Shown here piece after piece: positions 35,402-43,803 of a DNA stretch of 64,000 nucleotides. Origin of the DNA: an uncultured Lachnospiraceae bacterium (lineage in GTDB: Bacteria > Bacillota > Clostridia > Lachnospirales > Lachnospiraceae). The notes under the pieces were generated by a model. That model made no database searches. It was not told the DNA's origin and saw nothing but the letters and a program-made list of their open reading frames with translations. The stretch spans positions 10,492-74,491 of the forward strand of contig CAJUHR010000022.1 of the NCBI GenBank assembly GCA_910586255.1, read 5' to 3'. A program made the translations under genes and the position numbers. The first letter of the stretch is position 1; each line of letters begins with the position of its first letter.

Positions 35402-37366
35402 TTGGGAAAAATAGTTCTGTTGGTAGCTCGGGAGGAAATGCTGCACCAGGCACATAATATCATGCAGGAAAAAAAATTCCCGATTGCAAGGATGAGGGTG
35501 ATTCGCACAGAGGACACGGTCATGGAGGCCAGGCGGGAGATCAGCGAGGGAGCTACAATACTCATTGCCCGGGGACTTCAGGCATCTTTGATTAAGCGTT
35601 ACACGGATGTGCCGGTGGTGGAGATTGTGCTGACGGCTCAGGAGATGGCGCTTTTGGTGATGCGGGCAAAGCAGATTGTGAAAAAGCCCCGGCCAAGGAT
35701 CGGGGTTGTGGGCTTTAAAAATATGTTTTGCGACATGTCCTATTTTGACGAGCTTTACAATATTGAGCTGAGGATCTATTATGCAGGAGAGGAGTCTCAG
35801 CTTCCTCAGGCTGTTTCGGAGGCAGCGGCGGACGGGATGGATCTGATCATCGGAGGGGACACGGCGGTGGAGGCGGCAACCAGGGCCGGGCTTTTCTCTT
35901 TGTTTCTCTCCATGACGGAGGAGTCCATGAGGCAGGCCTTTGCGGTGGCGGAGCAGGTGGATTATGCCATGAATCAGGAGAAAAAGTCAGCGGCACAGAT
36001 GGAGACTTTGCTGGATTATTCTTACAGCGGGATTATCCGCCTCGGCGGTGACGGAACGGTTCTGGCGGTAAACCGGATGATGGAGGATATGATTCGGCAG
36101 CAGGAGGAGGAACTAAAGGGAAGGCGTATCGGAGAGATTGTTCCGGAGATCGATGAGGCCATTCTCCGGGAGGTTTTGAAACAGGGAAAGGAAAAAACTC
36201 TCCTTCTGGAATGGAACAGTGTGCCGGTTTTTGCGGTGATGGCGCCGGTACTCTATGACGGCCGTGTGGACGGGGTGATCCTTACCTGTCATAAAGCCCG
36301 CAAAAATCCTCCGGACAGTCAGGGCAACGGGGAAAAGAAAGGAAGAACTGCCGGCGGGAAAGCAGAAAGCCTTCCGGTTATGACACGGTTTGAGGATATT
36401 GTTCACGTCTCTGACAGGATGAAGGAGTGTGTGCGTCTGGCAAAGCTCTACGCCCTGTCGGAGCAGCCGGTGGTGCTTATGGGGGAACCGGGGACGGAAC
36501 GGAGAATGCTGGCGGAATGTATTCACAACAGCAGCGGGCGCAGGCAGGGACCGTTTTTGGATGTGCCATGCGAGGGACTGGGAGAGGAGGAACAGTGGTC
36601 TCTGATTTTCGGGGAGCATGGAGCGGCTCTCATGGCATCCGGAGGAACCTTGCTTTTGCAGGATGTAGATTGCCTGTCTGCGGCCAATCAATACCGGTTG
36701 TATCAGATGATTCGTTTTCGCGTATATTATGGGGGAAGGGTGGGAAGCCTGCGCCGTTTGAATGTCCGGGCCATGGTGACGGTCAGCCAGCCCCTTTTCC
36801 GGCTGGCGGCTAAGGGAAAGCTGCGCAGGGATCTGTATTATCTCTTGTCAGGACTGGAGCTTTTCGTGCCGCCTCTGCGGGAGAGAAGGGAGGATCTGAA
36901 ACAAAAGCTGGAGGAAGCCTTTCAAAACAGCTGCGAGCGATATTCCAGATACCACGTGCTGACAAAGGGGGCCGGAAAGCTGTTGGAGGAGTATCCGTGG
37001 CCGGGGAATTTGTTTCAGATAGAAAGCTTTTTCGACCGGCTGGTATTGACAGCGGGAAGGCGGTCTCTGGATGAAACGGCGGTGGCCGGATTGCTGGAGG
37101 AGCTGTATCCCCGGCAAGCCGGAGTGCTTTGCGGTGGAGAAAGAGATGGCTGTGAGAGCCTTACCTATGGAGAGACACGGGAAATGCCCGAAGCAGGCGG
37201 CTTCGGCCCGTATTCGGCTCTGGTATGCCAGGAGGAAGCCAGGCGGATTATGGAAACCCTGTGCCGGTTCGGCGGCAGCAGGGAAAAGACGGCGGCAGAG
37301 CTTGGGATCAGCAAGGCAACTTTGTGGCGTCATATGAAGAAGTACGGGATTGAAAAAGTACGGTAG
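35402..37366 (+). CDS. PrpR-like regulator with degenerate sigma-54 AAA+ domain
   Basis: A 654-residue regulator. The N-terminal ~190 residues match PrpR_N sensor domains (TILIARGLQASLIKRYTDVPVVEI, GGDTAVEAA). A PAS domain (~205-300) follows, then a sigma-54-activator-like AAA+ domain (~330-560) and a Fis-type helix-turn-helix (KTAAELGISKATLWRHMKK). The AAA+ domain is unusual. Walker A reads GEPGTERR without the conserved lysine, and the GAFTGA loop that contacts sigma-54 is missing. Walker B is LLLQDVD. It probably does not activate sigma-54 polymerase by ATP hydrolysis and may act more like TyrR. The start is a TTG at 35402 behind GGGGGAGAAGG. It sits between the glucosidase and the tartronate-semialdehyde reductase operon, its likely target. 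Confidence 0.85.
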   Translation: MGKIVLLVAREEMLHQAHNIMQEKKFPIARMRVIRTEDTVMEARREISEGATILIARGLQASLIKRYTDVPVVEIVLTAQEMALLVMRAKQIVKKPRPRIGVVGFKNMFCDMSYFDELYNIELRIYYAGEESQLPQAVSEAAADGMDLIIGGDTAVEAATRAGLFSLFLSMTEESMRQAFAVAEQVDYAMNQEKKSAAQMETLLDYSYSGIIRLGGDGTVLAVNRMMEDMIRQQEEELKGRRIGEIVPEIDEAILREVLKQGKEKTLLLEWNSVPVFAVMAPVLYDGRVDGVILTCHKARKNPPDSQGNGEKKGRTAGGKAESLPVMTRFEDIVHVSDRMKECVRLAKLYALSEQPVVLMGEPGTERRMLAECIHNSSGRRQGPFLDVPCEGLGEEEQWSLIFGEHGAALMASGGTLLLQDVDCLSAANQYRLYQMIRFRVYYGGRVGSLRRLNVRAMVTVSQPLFRLAAKGKLRRDLYYLLSGLELFVPPLRERREDLKQKLEEAFQNSCERYSRYHVLTKGAGKLLEEYPWPGNLFQIESFFDRLVLTAGRRSLDETAVAGLLEELYPRQAGVLCGGERDGCESLTYGETREMPEAGGFGPYSALVCQEEARRIMETLCRFGGSREKTAAELGISKATLWRHMKKYGIEKVR

Positions 37367-37516
37367 AGATGTATGAGGGGGGATCTTTCATGACAGCGAA
37401 GAAAGTAATTGGAGAAGAGCAAGGAAAAATGAAACAAATGAGAATATAATGAAATATAAATGAAATAAAAATGGCGATATATTTCGTATATATGAAACAA
37501 TGTTGCCTTTGCACAG

Positions 37517-37570
37517 AAAAAATGCCGGATTTCAGTGGCTTTGCCAATGGAATATTCCGGTATTTTTTTT
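37517..37570 (+). terminator. Terminator after the PrpR-like gene
   Basis: AAAATGCCGGA pairs with TTCCGGTATTTT, enclosing an inner TGGC/GCCA hairpin (37536-37546), and is followed by nine T residues. The remaining 350-base gap shows no gene and no convincing sigma-54 (GG-N10-GC) promoter for the next operon. Confidence 0.75.
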
Positions 37571-37718
37571 TATAATGCAGACACGAGGTGAGGGAAAGCA
37601 TCTCACCGATGTCTTACCTTATATACCCGGACGAGGGCGATAAGTCCAACGGTAAATGAGACAAGACATACGAATCGAAGCCCATAAAAATGATATCTAA
37701 GAAAGAGAGGACGCGACA

Positions 37719-38603
37719 ATGAAAATCGGATTTGTAGGACTGGGAATTATGGGAAGACCGATGGCAAAGAACCTGGTAAAGGCCGGACATGAGGTTACGG
37801 TATTTGATTTTAATGAAGAGGCAGTCAAGGATCTGGTATCCTGCGGCGCCAAGGCGGCGGTAAGCGGCAAGGAACTGGCCGGTGATGTGGAGGTAGTGAT
37901 CACCATGGTTCCCAACTCTCCTCATGTAAGAGCAGCAGTTCTGGGGGAAAACGGAATCGCCGAGGGGGCCAAGCCCGGGCTGACCCTGATCGATATGAGC
38001 TCCATTGACCCAACCGAGTCAAAGGCCATTGCAGCAGAGTGTGAGAAATTCGGCATTGATATGCTGGATGCACCGGTGTCCGGCGGCGAGCCCAAGGCTA
38101 TTGACGGCACCTTGTCCGTGATGGTGGGCGGCAAGAAGGAGACCTTTGACAAATATTATGACATGCTGATGGTGATGGCCGGCTCCGTGGTGTATGTAGG
38201 AGGAATCGGTTCCGGAAATGTGGCCAAGCTGGCCAATCAGATGGTGGTGGCCATCAATATCGCGGCCGTGTCTGAGGCTCTGACCTTTGCCAAGAAGGCA
38301 GGAACGGATCCGGAATTGGTATATCAGGCCATCCGGGGCGGCCTGGCCGGTTCCACGGTGATGGATGCCAAGGCTCCCATGATGTTAGAGCGCAACTTTA
38401 AGCCCGGATTCAGGATTGAGCTGCACATTAAGGATCTGAACAATGCCCTCAATGCGGCACATGCCATCAGCTCTCCTGCTCCTCTCACCGCTCAGATGAT
38501 GGAGGTTATGCAGTTCTTAAAGAGCGAGGGACATGACAAAGAGGATCATTCCAGCATTGTGAAGTATTATGAGAAGATCGCCGGCGTGACGGTGGAAAAG
38601 TAA
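37719..38603 (+). CDS. garR: 2-hydroxy-3-oxopropionate (tartronate semialdehyde) reductase
   Basis: A 294-residue beta-hydroxyacid dehydrogenase. It has the Rossmann motif GFVGLGIMGRPMAKNL at the N-terminus, the substrate loop DAPVSGGEPKAIDGTLSVMVGG near 122 and the catalytic Lys in GNVAKLANQMVV near 171. These match GarR/GlxR, which reduce tartronate semialdehyde to D-glycerate with NAD(P)H. The context supports this: a DapA-family lyase and glycerate kinase follow, with hexarate dehydratases further along. Start ATG 37719 after GAGAGGA. First gene of block 1 of the hexarate locus. Confidence 0.92.
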   Translation: MKIGFVGLGIMGRPMAKNLVKAGHEVTVFDFNEEAVKDLVSCGAKAAVSGKELAGDVEVVITMVPNSPHVRAAVLGENGIAEGAKPGLTLIDMSSIDPTESKAIAAECEKFGIDMLDAPVSGGEPKAIDGTLSVMVGGKKETFDKYYDMLMVMAGSVVYVGGIGSGNVAKLANQMVVAINIAAVSEALTFAKKAGTDPELVYQAIRGGLAGSTVMDAKAPMMLERNFKPGFRIELHIKDLNNALNAAHAISSPAPLTAQMMEVMQFLKSEGHDKEDHSSIVKYYEKIAGVTVEK

Positions 38604-38642
38604 TAATTGCCTGAGAGTCGATAACATATGGGGGAAAGAAAG

Positions 38643-39542
38643 ATGAATGTGGACTTTATTAAGGGTGTAGTGGTTCCGATGATCACACCCATTGACGCTG
38701 AGGAGCGCATTGATGAGCAGGCTATTCGCGGCCAGATCGATTATGTGATTGAGGGCGGCGTGACAGGGATTCTTCTGTATGGCAGCAACGGCGAGTTTTA
38801 TGTGATTGAAGAGGACGAGATGGAGCGGGGCTTAAAGATCACGGTTGACCAGGCAGCGGGCCGGGTTCCCATCTATTTCGGCATCGGCGCCATCAGCACG
38901 AAGAAATGCGTGCGTCTGGCGAAGATGGCAGTGAAAAACGGCGCGGCCAGCATTTCCATATTGCAGCCGATGTTCTTAAAGCCAACGGAAGCGGAGCTGT
39001 TTTTACATTTTAAGACCATCGCGGAGGCGGTGCCGGAAACCCCGGTTCTTCTGTACAACAATCCGGGACGGGTGGGCTATACCCTCTCCGGCAATCTGGT
39101 GGAGAGGCTGGCTCATGAGGTGTCCAATATTGTGGGAATGAAGGACACCAGCGGGGATATCACCCAGACCTCCGAGTTCATCCGCAGAAACAGGGACGCG
39201 GACTTCAAGGTGTTCGGCGGCAAGGATACCCTTTTGTACGCGTCCATGTGCCACGGGGCTGTAGGCGGTGTGTGCACGGCGGCCAACTTTATGCCGGAGC
39301 TGATCACGGATGTGTATAATAAATATGTGGCAGGAGATTTAAACGGGTCTCTGGAGGCTCAGTTTAAGCTGAATCCGGTGCGTCTGTCCATGGACGGCGC
39401 CAGCTTCCCGGTGGCGGCCAAGGATATGGCCAATCTGCGGGGACGCAATATCGGGGTGCCCTATACGCCCAATCTGCCAACCCCGCAGGGACCGGTGCTT
39501 GATAAGATTAAGGCGGAGATGCAGAAGGCGGGGCTTATCTGA
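38643..39542 (+). CDS. DapA/NAL-family aldolase or dehydratase of sugar-acid catabolism
   Basis: A 299-residue class I aldolase-fold protein of the dihydrodipicolinate synthase family. The pyruvate loop is LLYGSNGEFYVI, the catalytic Tyr lies in LLYNNPGRVGYTL and the Schiff-base Lys in IVGMKDTSGD. The neighbours (reductase and glycerate kinase) argue against lysine synthesis. The most fitting role is cleavage of 5-keto-4-deoxyglucarate to pyruvate and tartronate semialdehyde, or a related 2-keto-3-deoxy acid. No GarL-type aldolase is in the window. An alternative is the decarboxylating dehydratase KdgD. The ATG at 38643 follows GGGGGAAAG; the frame from 38628 is longer but unsupported. Confidence 0.85.
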   Translation: MNVDFIKGVVVPMITPIDAEERIDEQAIRGQIDYVIEGGVTGILLYGSNGEFYVIEEDEMERGLKITVDQAAGRVPIYFGIGAISTKKCVRLAKMAVKNGAASISILQPMFLKPTEAELFLHFKTIAEAVPETPVLLYNNPGRVGYTLSGNLVERLAHEVSNIVGMKDTSGDITQTSEFIRRNRDADFKVFGGKDTLLYASMCHGAVGGVCTAANFMPELITDVYNKYVAGDLNGSLEAQFKLNPVRLSMDGASFPVAAKDMANLRGRNIGVPYTPNLPTPQGPVLDKIKAEMQKAGLI

Positions 39543-39600
39543 GAAGGACAGGTTGCTGTGAGCGTATGAGAACAGTAACAGGGACAGGTTAGAATTTGAG

Positions 39601-39628
39601 GCCGACAGCTTTGGATATTGCTGTCGGC
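39601..39628 (+). other. 9-bp stem-loop before the glycerate kinase gene
   Basis: GCCGACAGC (39601-39609) and GCTGTCGGC (39620-39628) form a perfect stem without a T-run. It may be an mRNA-processing or attenuation element within the operon rather than a full terminator. Confidence 0.55.
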
Positions 39629-39702
39629 TTGTGGTATGTGGTATGATAAGGATGACTTAAAACCCGCGACTGTAAAAATCTGTATATGAGGAGGGGATTG
39701 CT

Positions 39703-40857
39703 ATGAGATTTTTGTTTGCTTCGGATTCCTTTAAGGGAACGATTACTTCGGAACAGAGCATCCGTCTGCTGACGGAGGCGGCAGGCAAAGTTTTTCCGGG
39801 GTGTGAGACTGCCGGGGTTCCGGTGGCGGACGGCGGTGAGGGCACTGTGGAGGCGGTGGTGGGAGCCACCGGCGGCAGCTGGCGCAAGGTGATGGTTCAC
39901 GGGCCTTTGATGGAGGATGTGGAGGGCTTTTACGGAATATTCCATGGGGATTCGGCAGTGATTGAGATGGCTGCGGCCTCCGGGCTTCCCATGGTGCCGA
40001 TGGAGAAGAGAAATCCGCTTCACACCACCACCTATGGCACAGGGGAACTGATTCGGGATGCCTTAGAGCAGGGGCTTACAAAGCTGTCCATTGCCATCGG
40101 GGGAAGCGCCACCAATGACGGAGGAATGGGAGCCATGCGGGCTTTGGGGATTCGTTTTCTGGACAGAGAGGGAAAGGAACTGATGGGCTTTGGCTCGGAT
40201 CTGGCAAAGGTGGAGGATATTGATGTAAGCGGTCTTCATCCGGCGGTGAAAAACGTGGAGCTTACCGTTATGTGTGATGTGACCAATCCCCTTACTGGGC
40301 CGGACGGGGCCGCCTATACCTTTGGAAAGCAAAAGGGAGGCACCCCGGAGATCTTAGATGAGCTGGAGGCCGGGATGAAGCATTATGCGGCGGTGATGCG
40401 GGACAGGCTGGGCATTGATGTGGAGAATCAGGCAGGCGCCGGAGCCGCAGGGGGGTTAGGAGCCGCTCTGTGCGGATTTTTGCATGCCACATTAAAATCA
40501 GGAATTGATACGGTGCTGGATCTGATCGGCTTTGACAAGCTTTTGGAGGGCACGGATCTGGTGATCACCGGCGAGGGGCGCATCGACTGGCAGTCGGCCT
40601 TCGGAAAGGTGCCCAGCGGCATCGGGCAGCGCTGCAAGGCCAGAGGAATCCCGGCAATCGCCCTTGTGGGCGGCATGGGCCAGGAGGCGGAGAAGATTTT
40701 TGAGTTTGGCATTGACAGTATTTTGCCGACCATCAACGGGGCCATGGATATTTTGGAGGCCTGCGACCGGGCTGAGGAGCTGTATGCAAATGCCGCGGAG
40801 CGGATGTTTCGGATGGTGCGCATCGGCATGGAGATGAAAAGCAGGGAGAACGTTTAA
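39703..40857 (+). CDS. Glycerate kinase (GarK/GlxK type)
   Basis: A 384-residue glycerate kinase of the GarK/GlxK family, which phosphorylates D-glycerate to 2-phosphoglycerate for lower glycolysis. The N-terminal ASDSFKGTITSEQ motif, PVADGGEGTVEA, the IAIGGSATNDGGMGAMRALG loop and GEGRIDWQSAFGK are all diagnostic. Start ATG 39703 after GAGGAGGGG. It would complete the route from tartronate semialdehyde made by the upstream lyase and reductase. Full length, no lesions seen. Confidence 0.95.
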   Translation: MRFLFASDSFKGTITSEQSIRLLTEAAGKVFPGCETAGVPVADGGEGTVEAVVGATGGSWRKVMVHGPLMEDVEGFYGIFHGDSAVIEMAAASGLPMVPMEKRNPLHTTTYGTGELIRDALEQGLTKLSIAIGGSATNDGGMGAMRALGIRFLDREGKELMGFGSDLAKVEDIDVSGLHPAVKNVELTVMCDVTNPLTGPDGAAYTFGKQKGGTPEILDELEAGMKHYAAVMRDRLGIDVENQAGAGAAGGLGAALCGFLHATLKSGIDTVLDLIGFDKLLEGTDLVITGEGRIDWQSAFGKVPSGIGQRCKARGIPAIALVGGMGQEAEKIFEFGIDSILPTINGAMDILEACDRAEELYANAAERMFRMVRIGMEMKSRENV

Positions 40858-40938
40858 GGACGGGACGGCATTGCAAAACGACATTGCAGGCGGCCGGTTC
40901 GACTGAAAAGAGTGTGACCGCAGGGAGGATAAGGGAAG

Positions 40939-41847
40939 ATGGAAATTTCAGGATTGCTGAATTTGCAGGGGGAGATGTTTCTTTTGCTGGTGGCAGGGGC
41001 CGTTATGAGAAAAAAGGGGATCCTGCCGCCGGCAGCAAAGGATATTCTGACAGATCTCATTCTTTGCCTTGTTCTGCCCTGCAACATTATCCATTCCTTT
41101 CGCATGGAGCTGGATTTAAACGTGCTGAAAAGCGTGCTGGTTCTGATCGTGGTGGCGGTGATGATTCAGGTTCTCTGTATGGTTTTAAGCCGGATTTTAT
41201 ATAATAAGGAGGCGGCCGGGCGGAAGAAGGTGTTTCAATATGCCACTCTGGTATCCAATGCCGGATTTATGGGGAATCCCATTGCTGAGGGCGTGTTTGG
41301 AGCGCAGGGACTGATGTATGCGTCTATTTATCTGGTGCCGCAGCGGATTGTCATGTGGACGGCGGGAATCGCCTGTTTTACAGAGAGCGGCAGCCCCAAG
41401 GAGGTGGTGAGGAAGGTGGCCACCCATCCCTGCATTGTGTCTGTGTATATCGGTCTGGTGCTGATGACCGGGCAGCTTTCCTTACCGGAATTTCTGGGGA
41501 TGACGATCAAGTCGGTGGGAGGCTGCACCACGGCTCTTTCCATGCTGTTAATCGGGACGATCTTTGCGGATCTGGATTTGAGCGGGATGGTCAGTATGCC
41601 GGTGCTGCGGTTTACTCTCATCCGTCTGGCGCTGATTCCCGGCATTGCCTATGCGGGATGCCGCCTTTGCGGGGTGGATCGGCTGGTCACCGGAGTGTCA
41701 GTGCTTTTGGCCGGAATGCCGGCAGGAAGCACCACGGCGATTCTGGCCAACAAATATCAGGGAGATGTGGAGTTTGCCACCAAGTGTGTGGTGTTTTCCA
41801 CGTTGATGACCCTGGTGACGGTGCCGTTGTGGTGTCTGGTGCTGTGA
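40939..41847 (+). CDS. AEC family transporter (auxin efflux carrier/malate permease type)
   Basis: A 302-residue membrane protein with about ten hydrophobic segments. It shows the AEC pattern of two half-repeats, a conserved Asn-Pro (SNAGFMGNPI) near 115-124, and the C-terminal LLAGMPAGSTTAILANKYQGD. Such carriers move organic acids such as malate or malonate. Its place in the glycerate operon suggests export or uptake of a related acid. Start ATG 40939 with AGGGAGGA upstream. Substrate not determinable. Confidence 0.88.
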   Translation: MEISGLLNLQGEMFLLLVAGAVMRKKGILPPAAKDILTDLILCLVLPCNIIHSFRMELDLNVLKSVLVLIVVAVMIQVLCMVLSRILYNKEAAGRKKVFQYATLVSNAGFMGNPIAEGVFGAQGLMYASIYLVPQRIVMWTAGIACFTESGSPKEVVRKVATHPCIVSVYIGLVLMTGQLSLPEFLGMTIKSVGGCTTALSMLLIGTIFADLDLSGMVSMPVLRFTLIRLALIPGIAYAGCRLCGVDRLVTGVSVLLAGMPAGSTTAILANKYQGDVEFATKCVVFSTLMTLVTVPLWCLVL

Positions 41848-41961
41848 CAGGGGAAGGTGAGGCCAAGGATGCTTGCTTTTTGGCGTGAAAAATTGAAAGA
41901 CAGGAGCTTTTGGCCAGAGAGGCGGAGAGCTTTCTGGAATAGAAAAGAAACGGAGGAAATG

Positions 41962-42381
41962 ATGGAATATAACCAGTTTGGGAACCATTATGTGATGCGG
42001 GTGGATCCGGGGGAGGAGATCCTGGAAAAGATCGGAGAGCTGTGCAAAAAAGAAGAGATCCGGCTGGGCTCTGCCGTGGGCTTAGGGGCATCCAACCGGG
42101 CGGTGGTGGGGCTTTTCGATACGGTGAATAAGGTCTATAAGAAGAAGGAGCTGACCGGTCCCATGGAGATCACCTCTCTGGTGGGAAATATTTCCACCAA
42201 GGACGGCGAGATCTATCTACATTTTCATGTAAATCTGTGTGATGAGGAGATGAAAATCTTTGGAGGCCATATGAATGCCTGCTATGTGTCGGCCACGGCG
42301 GAGATCACGGTGACGAAGCTTGATGGATGCGTGGAGCGGCGGATGGACGAGGGGATCGGGCTGAATCTGTACCGGTTTTAA
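41962..42381 (+). CDS. PPC (DUF296) domain protein
   Basis: A 139-residue protein consisting of one PPC/DUF296 domain (FGNHYVMRVDPGEEILEKIGELC, AVGLGASNRAVVG, LHFHVNLCDEE, GGHMNACYVSATAEI). The family is trimeric and bears conserved histidines, here HFHV and GGH; in plants it is linked to AT-hook DNA binding, while in bacteria the role is uncertain. The frame opens back to 41857, but GGAGG just before 41962 and the domain boundary set the start there. Last gene of block 1, possibly a metabolite-binding accessory protein. Confidence 0.85.
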   Translation: MEYNQFGNHYVMRVDPGEEILEKIGELCKKEEIRLGSAVGLGASNRAVVGLFDTVNKVYKKKELTGPMEITSLVGNISTKDGEIYLHFHVNLCDEEMKIFGGHMNACYVSATAEITVTKLDGCVERRMDEGIGLNLYRF

Positions 42382-42474
42382 AAGAAAGGGGCATATCCGT
42401 ATCAGCCATCTCCACCATGGCTTTTCAATATCCGCCACAAGGTGCTCCGGCTGATGCCTGTCCTGTGAGGCGAG

Positions 42475-42666
42475 TCAATGTACCAGCAGGGTGCAGATAA
42501 GGAAGGAATAAGGCTGTTTTTTTCTGGCGGCAATAAACGCCTGCTCCATACGGTCTGTTAACATTGGAGAATCTTCGTCATAAGTAACTGGTAAAGATTT
42601 TGCTTTTGCCAGCATTTTTTCTTTGTCAGTCAAGGTGGCATTTTCATGCAATTCAAAAGTTACCAT
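42475..42666 (-). CDS. Antitoxin-like small protein of a decayed BrnT-type system
   Basis: A 63-residue protein (MVTFELHENATLTDKEKM, then VTYDEDSPMLTDRMEQAF). The pattern xVxYDEDxPxLTxxMExAF is typical of short antitoxins that follow BrnT/RelE-type toxin genes in Firmicutes. Its ATG lies inside the 3' end of the dead brnT-like frame (overlap ATGGTAACTTTTGA), the standard coupling for such pairs. The C-terminus (SFLICTLLVH) does not look like the usual polar tail, so it may be truncated or frameshifted. With the toxin inactive it is probably a relic. Confidence 0.6.
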   Translation of the reverse strand: MVTFELHENATLTDKEKMLAKAKSLPVTYDEDSPMLTDRMEQAFIAARKKQPYSFLICTLLVH

Positions 42667-42943
42667 AATATAAATTCCTTTCTCTTGCAGTTGCAAGACG
42701 TGCAGAAATTAATCGGAGCAGAAATTAATCGGATGTGTGGATGTCTTTCTGTTTATACAACAAACAGAATATCTTCTGCCAGACCAATTGTTATATACCG
42801 GTCTTCGTCTATACTATGAATCTCATCATAGATTTCTATTCGATTTGTATCTAAAAAGACTTTTGCAGCGGTTTCAAACAAAATACCATGCTTTTGAAAT
42901 TAAGGATGGCTTTTTCTTCATCCCATTCAAATTTTAAAGCCAT
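42653..42943 (-). pseudogene. BrnT-family toxin pseudogene
   Basis: Reading the minus strand from 42943 gives MALKFEWDEEKAILN. After a one-base loss, another frame continues KHGILFETAAKVFLDTN, RIEIYDEIHSIDEDRYITIG and LAEDILFVVY. This is the BrnT (DUF497) RNase-toxin pattern. Three lesions are visible: the one-base deletion after ILN, a TAA replacing the Tyr/TAT codon after FVV, and a perfect 16-bp tandem duplication (42702-42717 and 42718-42733) that shifts the frame again. The final LYYGN codons still overlap the antitoxin start. Clearly non-functional. Confidence 0.8.
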
Positions 42944-43115
42944 ATTTTTAACCCTTTTATAAATGAGACAGGAATAGATATGGGGGGATGTTCAATATAA
43001 CAATTTAATATTATACTACTATAAAGGATCAATGTTTTCAATTTAACAGTTGAGATTTCTATTGCTTTAGGATAAAATAGGGTAATAGTATGATTCCATT
43101 GAGACCAACCAGGTA

Positions 43116-43277
43116 TTTGGTGCGCCAGAAGTAAGGGAAATCCTTGGTTGTACAGTTACTGTCTCGATGGATATGGTGAAAAAGCTGAAAGATATGGGGA
43201 TTGTAGCAGAAGTGAGAGGAAAGGGAAAAGGAAAATACAGGTTTGTATACCAGAGTGAAACAGGAGAAAAAACATGA
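43116..43277 (+). pseudogene. Remnant C-terminal winged-helix fragment
   Basis: An open stretch of 53 codons with no start reads FGAPEVREILGCTVTVSMDM, then VKKLKDMGIVAEVRGKGKGK and YRF to a stop at 43277. It resembles the C-terminal wHTH that ends AlbA/AAA_4-type or Fic-associated proteins (GKGKYRF). The N-terminal bulk is missing. The stop overlaps the ATG of the next gene (ATGA), as it would in an intact operon. Confidence 0.55.
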
Positions 43278-43480
43278 GTAAATATAATGCTTTATGGGAG
43301 CATATACAGAAAAACGGCCGGCAATCCTTCCAGCTAACCTTTGAGGAGATCCAGAATATTGCAGGGCTGCCCATCGACCATTCATTTTTAAAATACAAAA
43401 AAGAACTTACAGAATACGGATATGAGGTGGGAAAAATATCCATGAAGAAGCAGACAGTTCTTTTCAACAGGATTGGGTGA
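43274..43480 (+). CDS. DUF7662-like small protein
   Basis: A 68-residue protein (MSKYNALWEHIQKNG, then LTFEEIQNIAGLPIDHSFL). The pattern W..I...G...L.F.EI..I.G..I..SFL is shared by many short Firmicutes proteins that I associate with DUF7662; the domain number is from memory. It starts in the ATGA overlap with the upstream wHTH remnant. No catalytic motif is visible; it may bind nucleic acid. It probably survived the loss of its former partner gene. Confidence 0.7.
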   Translation: MSKYNALWEHIQKNGRQSFQLTFEEIQNIAGLPIDHSFLKYKKELTEYGYEVGKISMKKQTVLFNRIG

Positions 43481-43545
43481 GAAATTCTGGTTGAAAAAAG
43501 TAAAGCCAGTACAGGAGAAGGGACCAATAAATTCGGGAGGAGATT

Positions 43546-43803
43546 ATGGCAGAACTGAATTCTATGGCAAATATCGGCAGGGAAATGGAAAAAAAGCTGA
43601 CAAGCGAGGGAATCGATTCGGCGGAAAAGCTGATTCAGACAGGGGCAAAGCAGGCCTTTCTAAAGCTAAAGGAGACCTACCCCCAGGTGTGTCTGGTGCA
43701 TCTGTATGCTTTGGAAGGAGCCATTGAAAACGTGGAATTTAACGCTCTTTCGGAGAATAGAAAGAGGGAATTAAAGGAATTCAGCGATTTTTTAAAAGGA
43801 TGA
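43546..43803 (+). CDS. TfoX C-terminal domain protein
   Basis: An 85-residue protein of the TfoX_C type (LNSMANIGREMEKKLTSEGI, SAEKLIQTGAKQAFLKLK, LYALEGAIENV). This small helix-hairpin-helix-like domain is found alone in many Firmicutes. In proteobacterial TfoX/Sxy it accompanies a competence regulator domain, but stand-alone copies have no defined role. GGAGG precedes the ATG at 43546. It overlaps the next gene by four bases (ATGA). Confidence 0.85.
   Translation: MAELNSMANIGREMEKKLTSEGIDSAEKLIQTGAKQAFLKLKETYPQVCLVHLYALEGAIENVEFNALSENRKRELKEFSDFLKG

Noticed and set aside
34604..35455. Antisense frame of 283 codons over the GH3 catalytic domain
   Set aside because: No homologous motifs, no ribosome site, fully within a conserved gene on the other strand.
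37571..37718. Possible sigma-54 promoter ahead of the reductase operon
   Set aside because: I looked for GG-N10-GC with TGGCAC/TTGC context because a PrpR-like gene lies upstream, but found no convincing match.
42737..42937. Plus-strand 66-codon frame
   Set aside because: It is the reverse of the BrnT pseudogene, whose protein similarity is clear on the minus strand.
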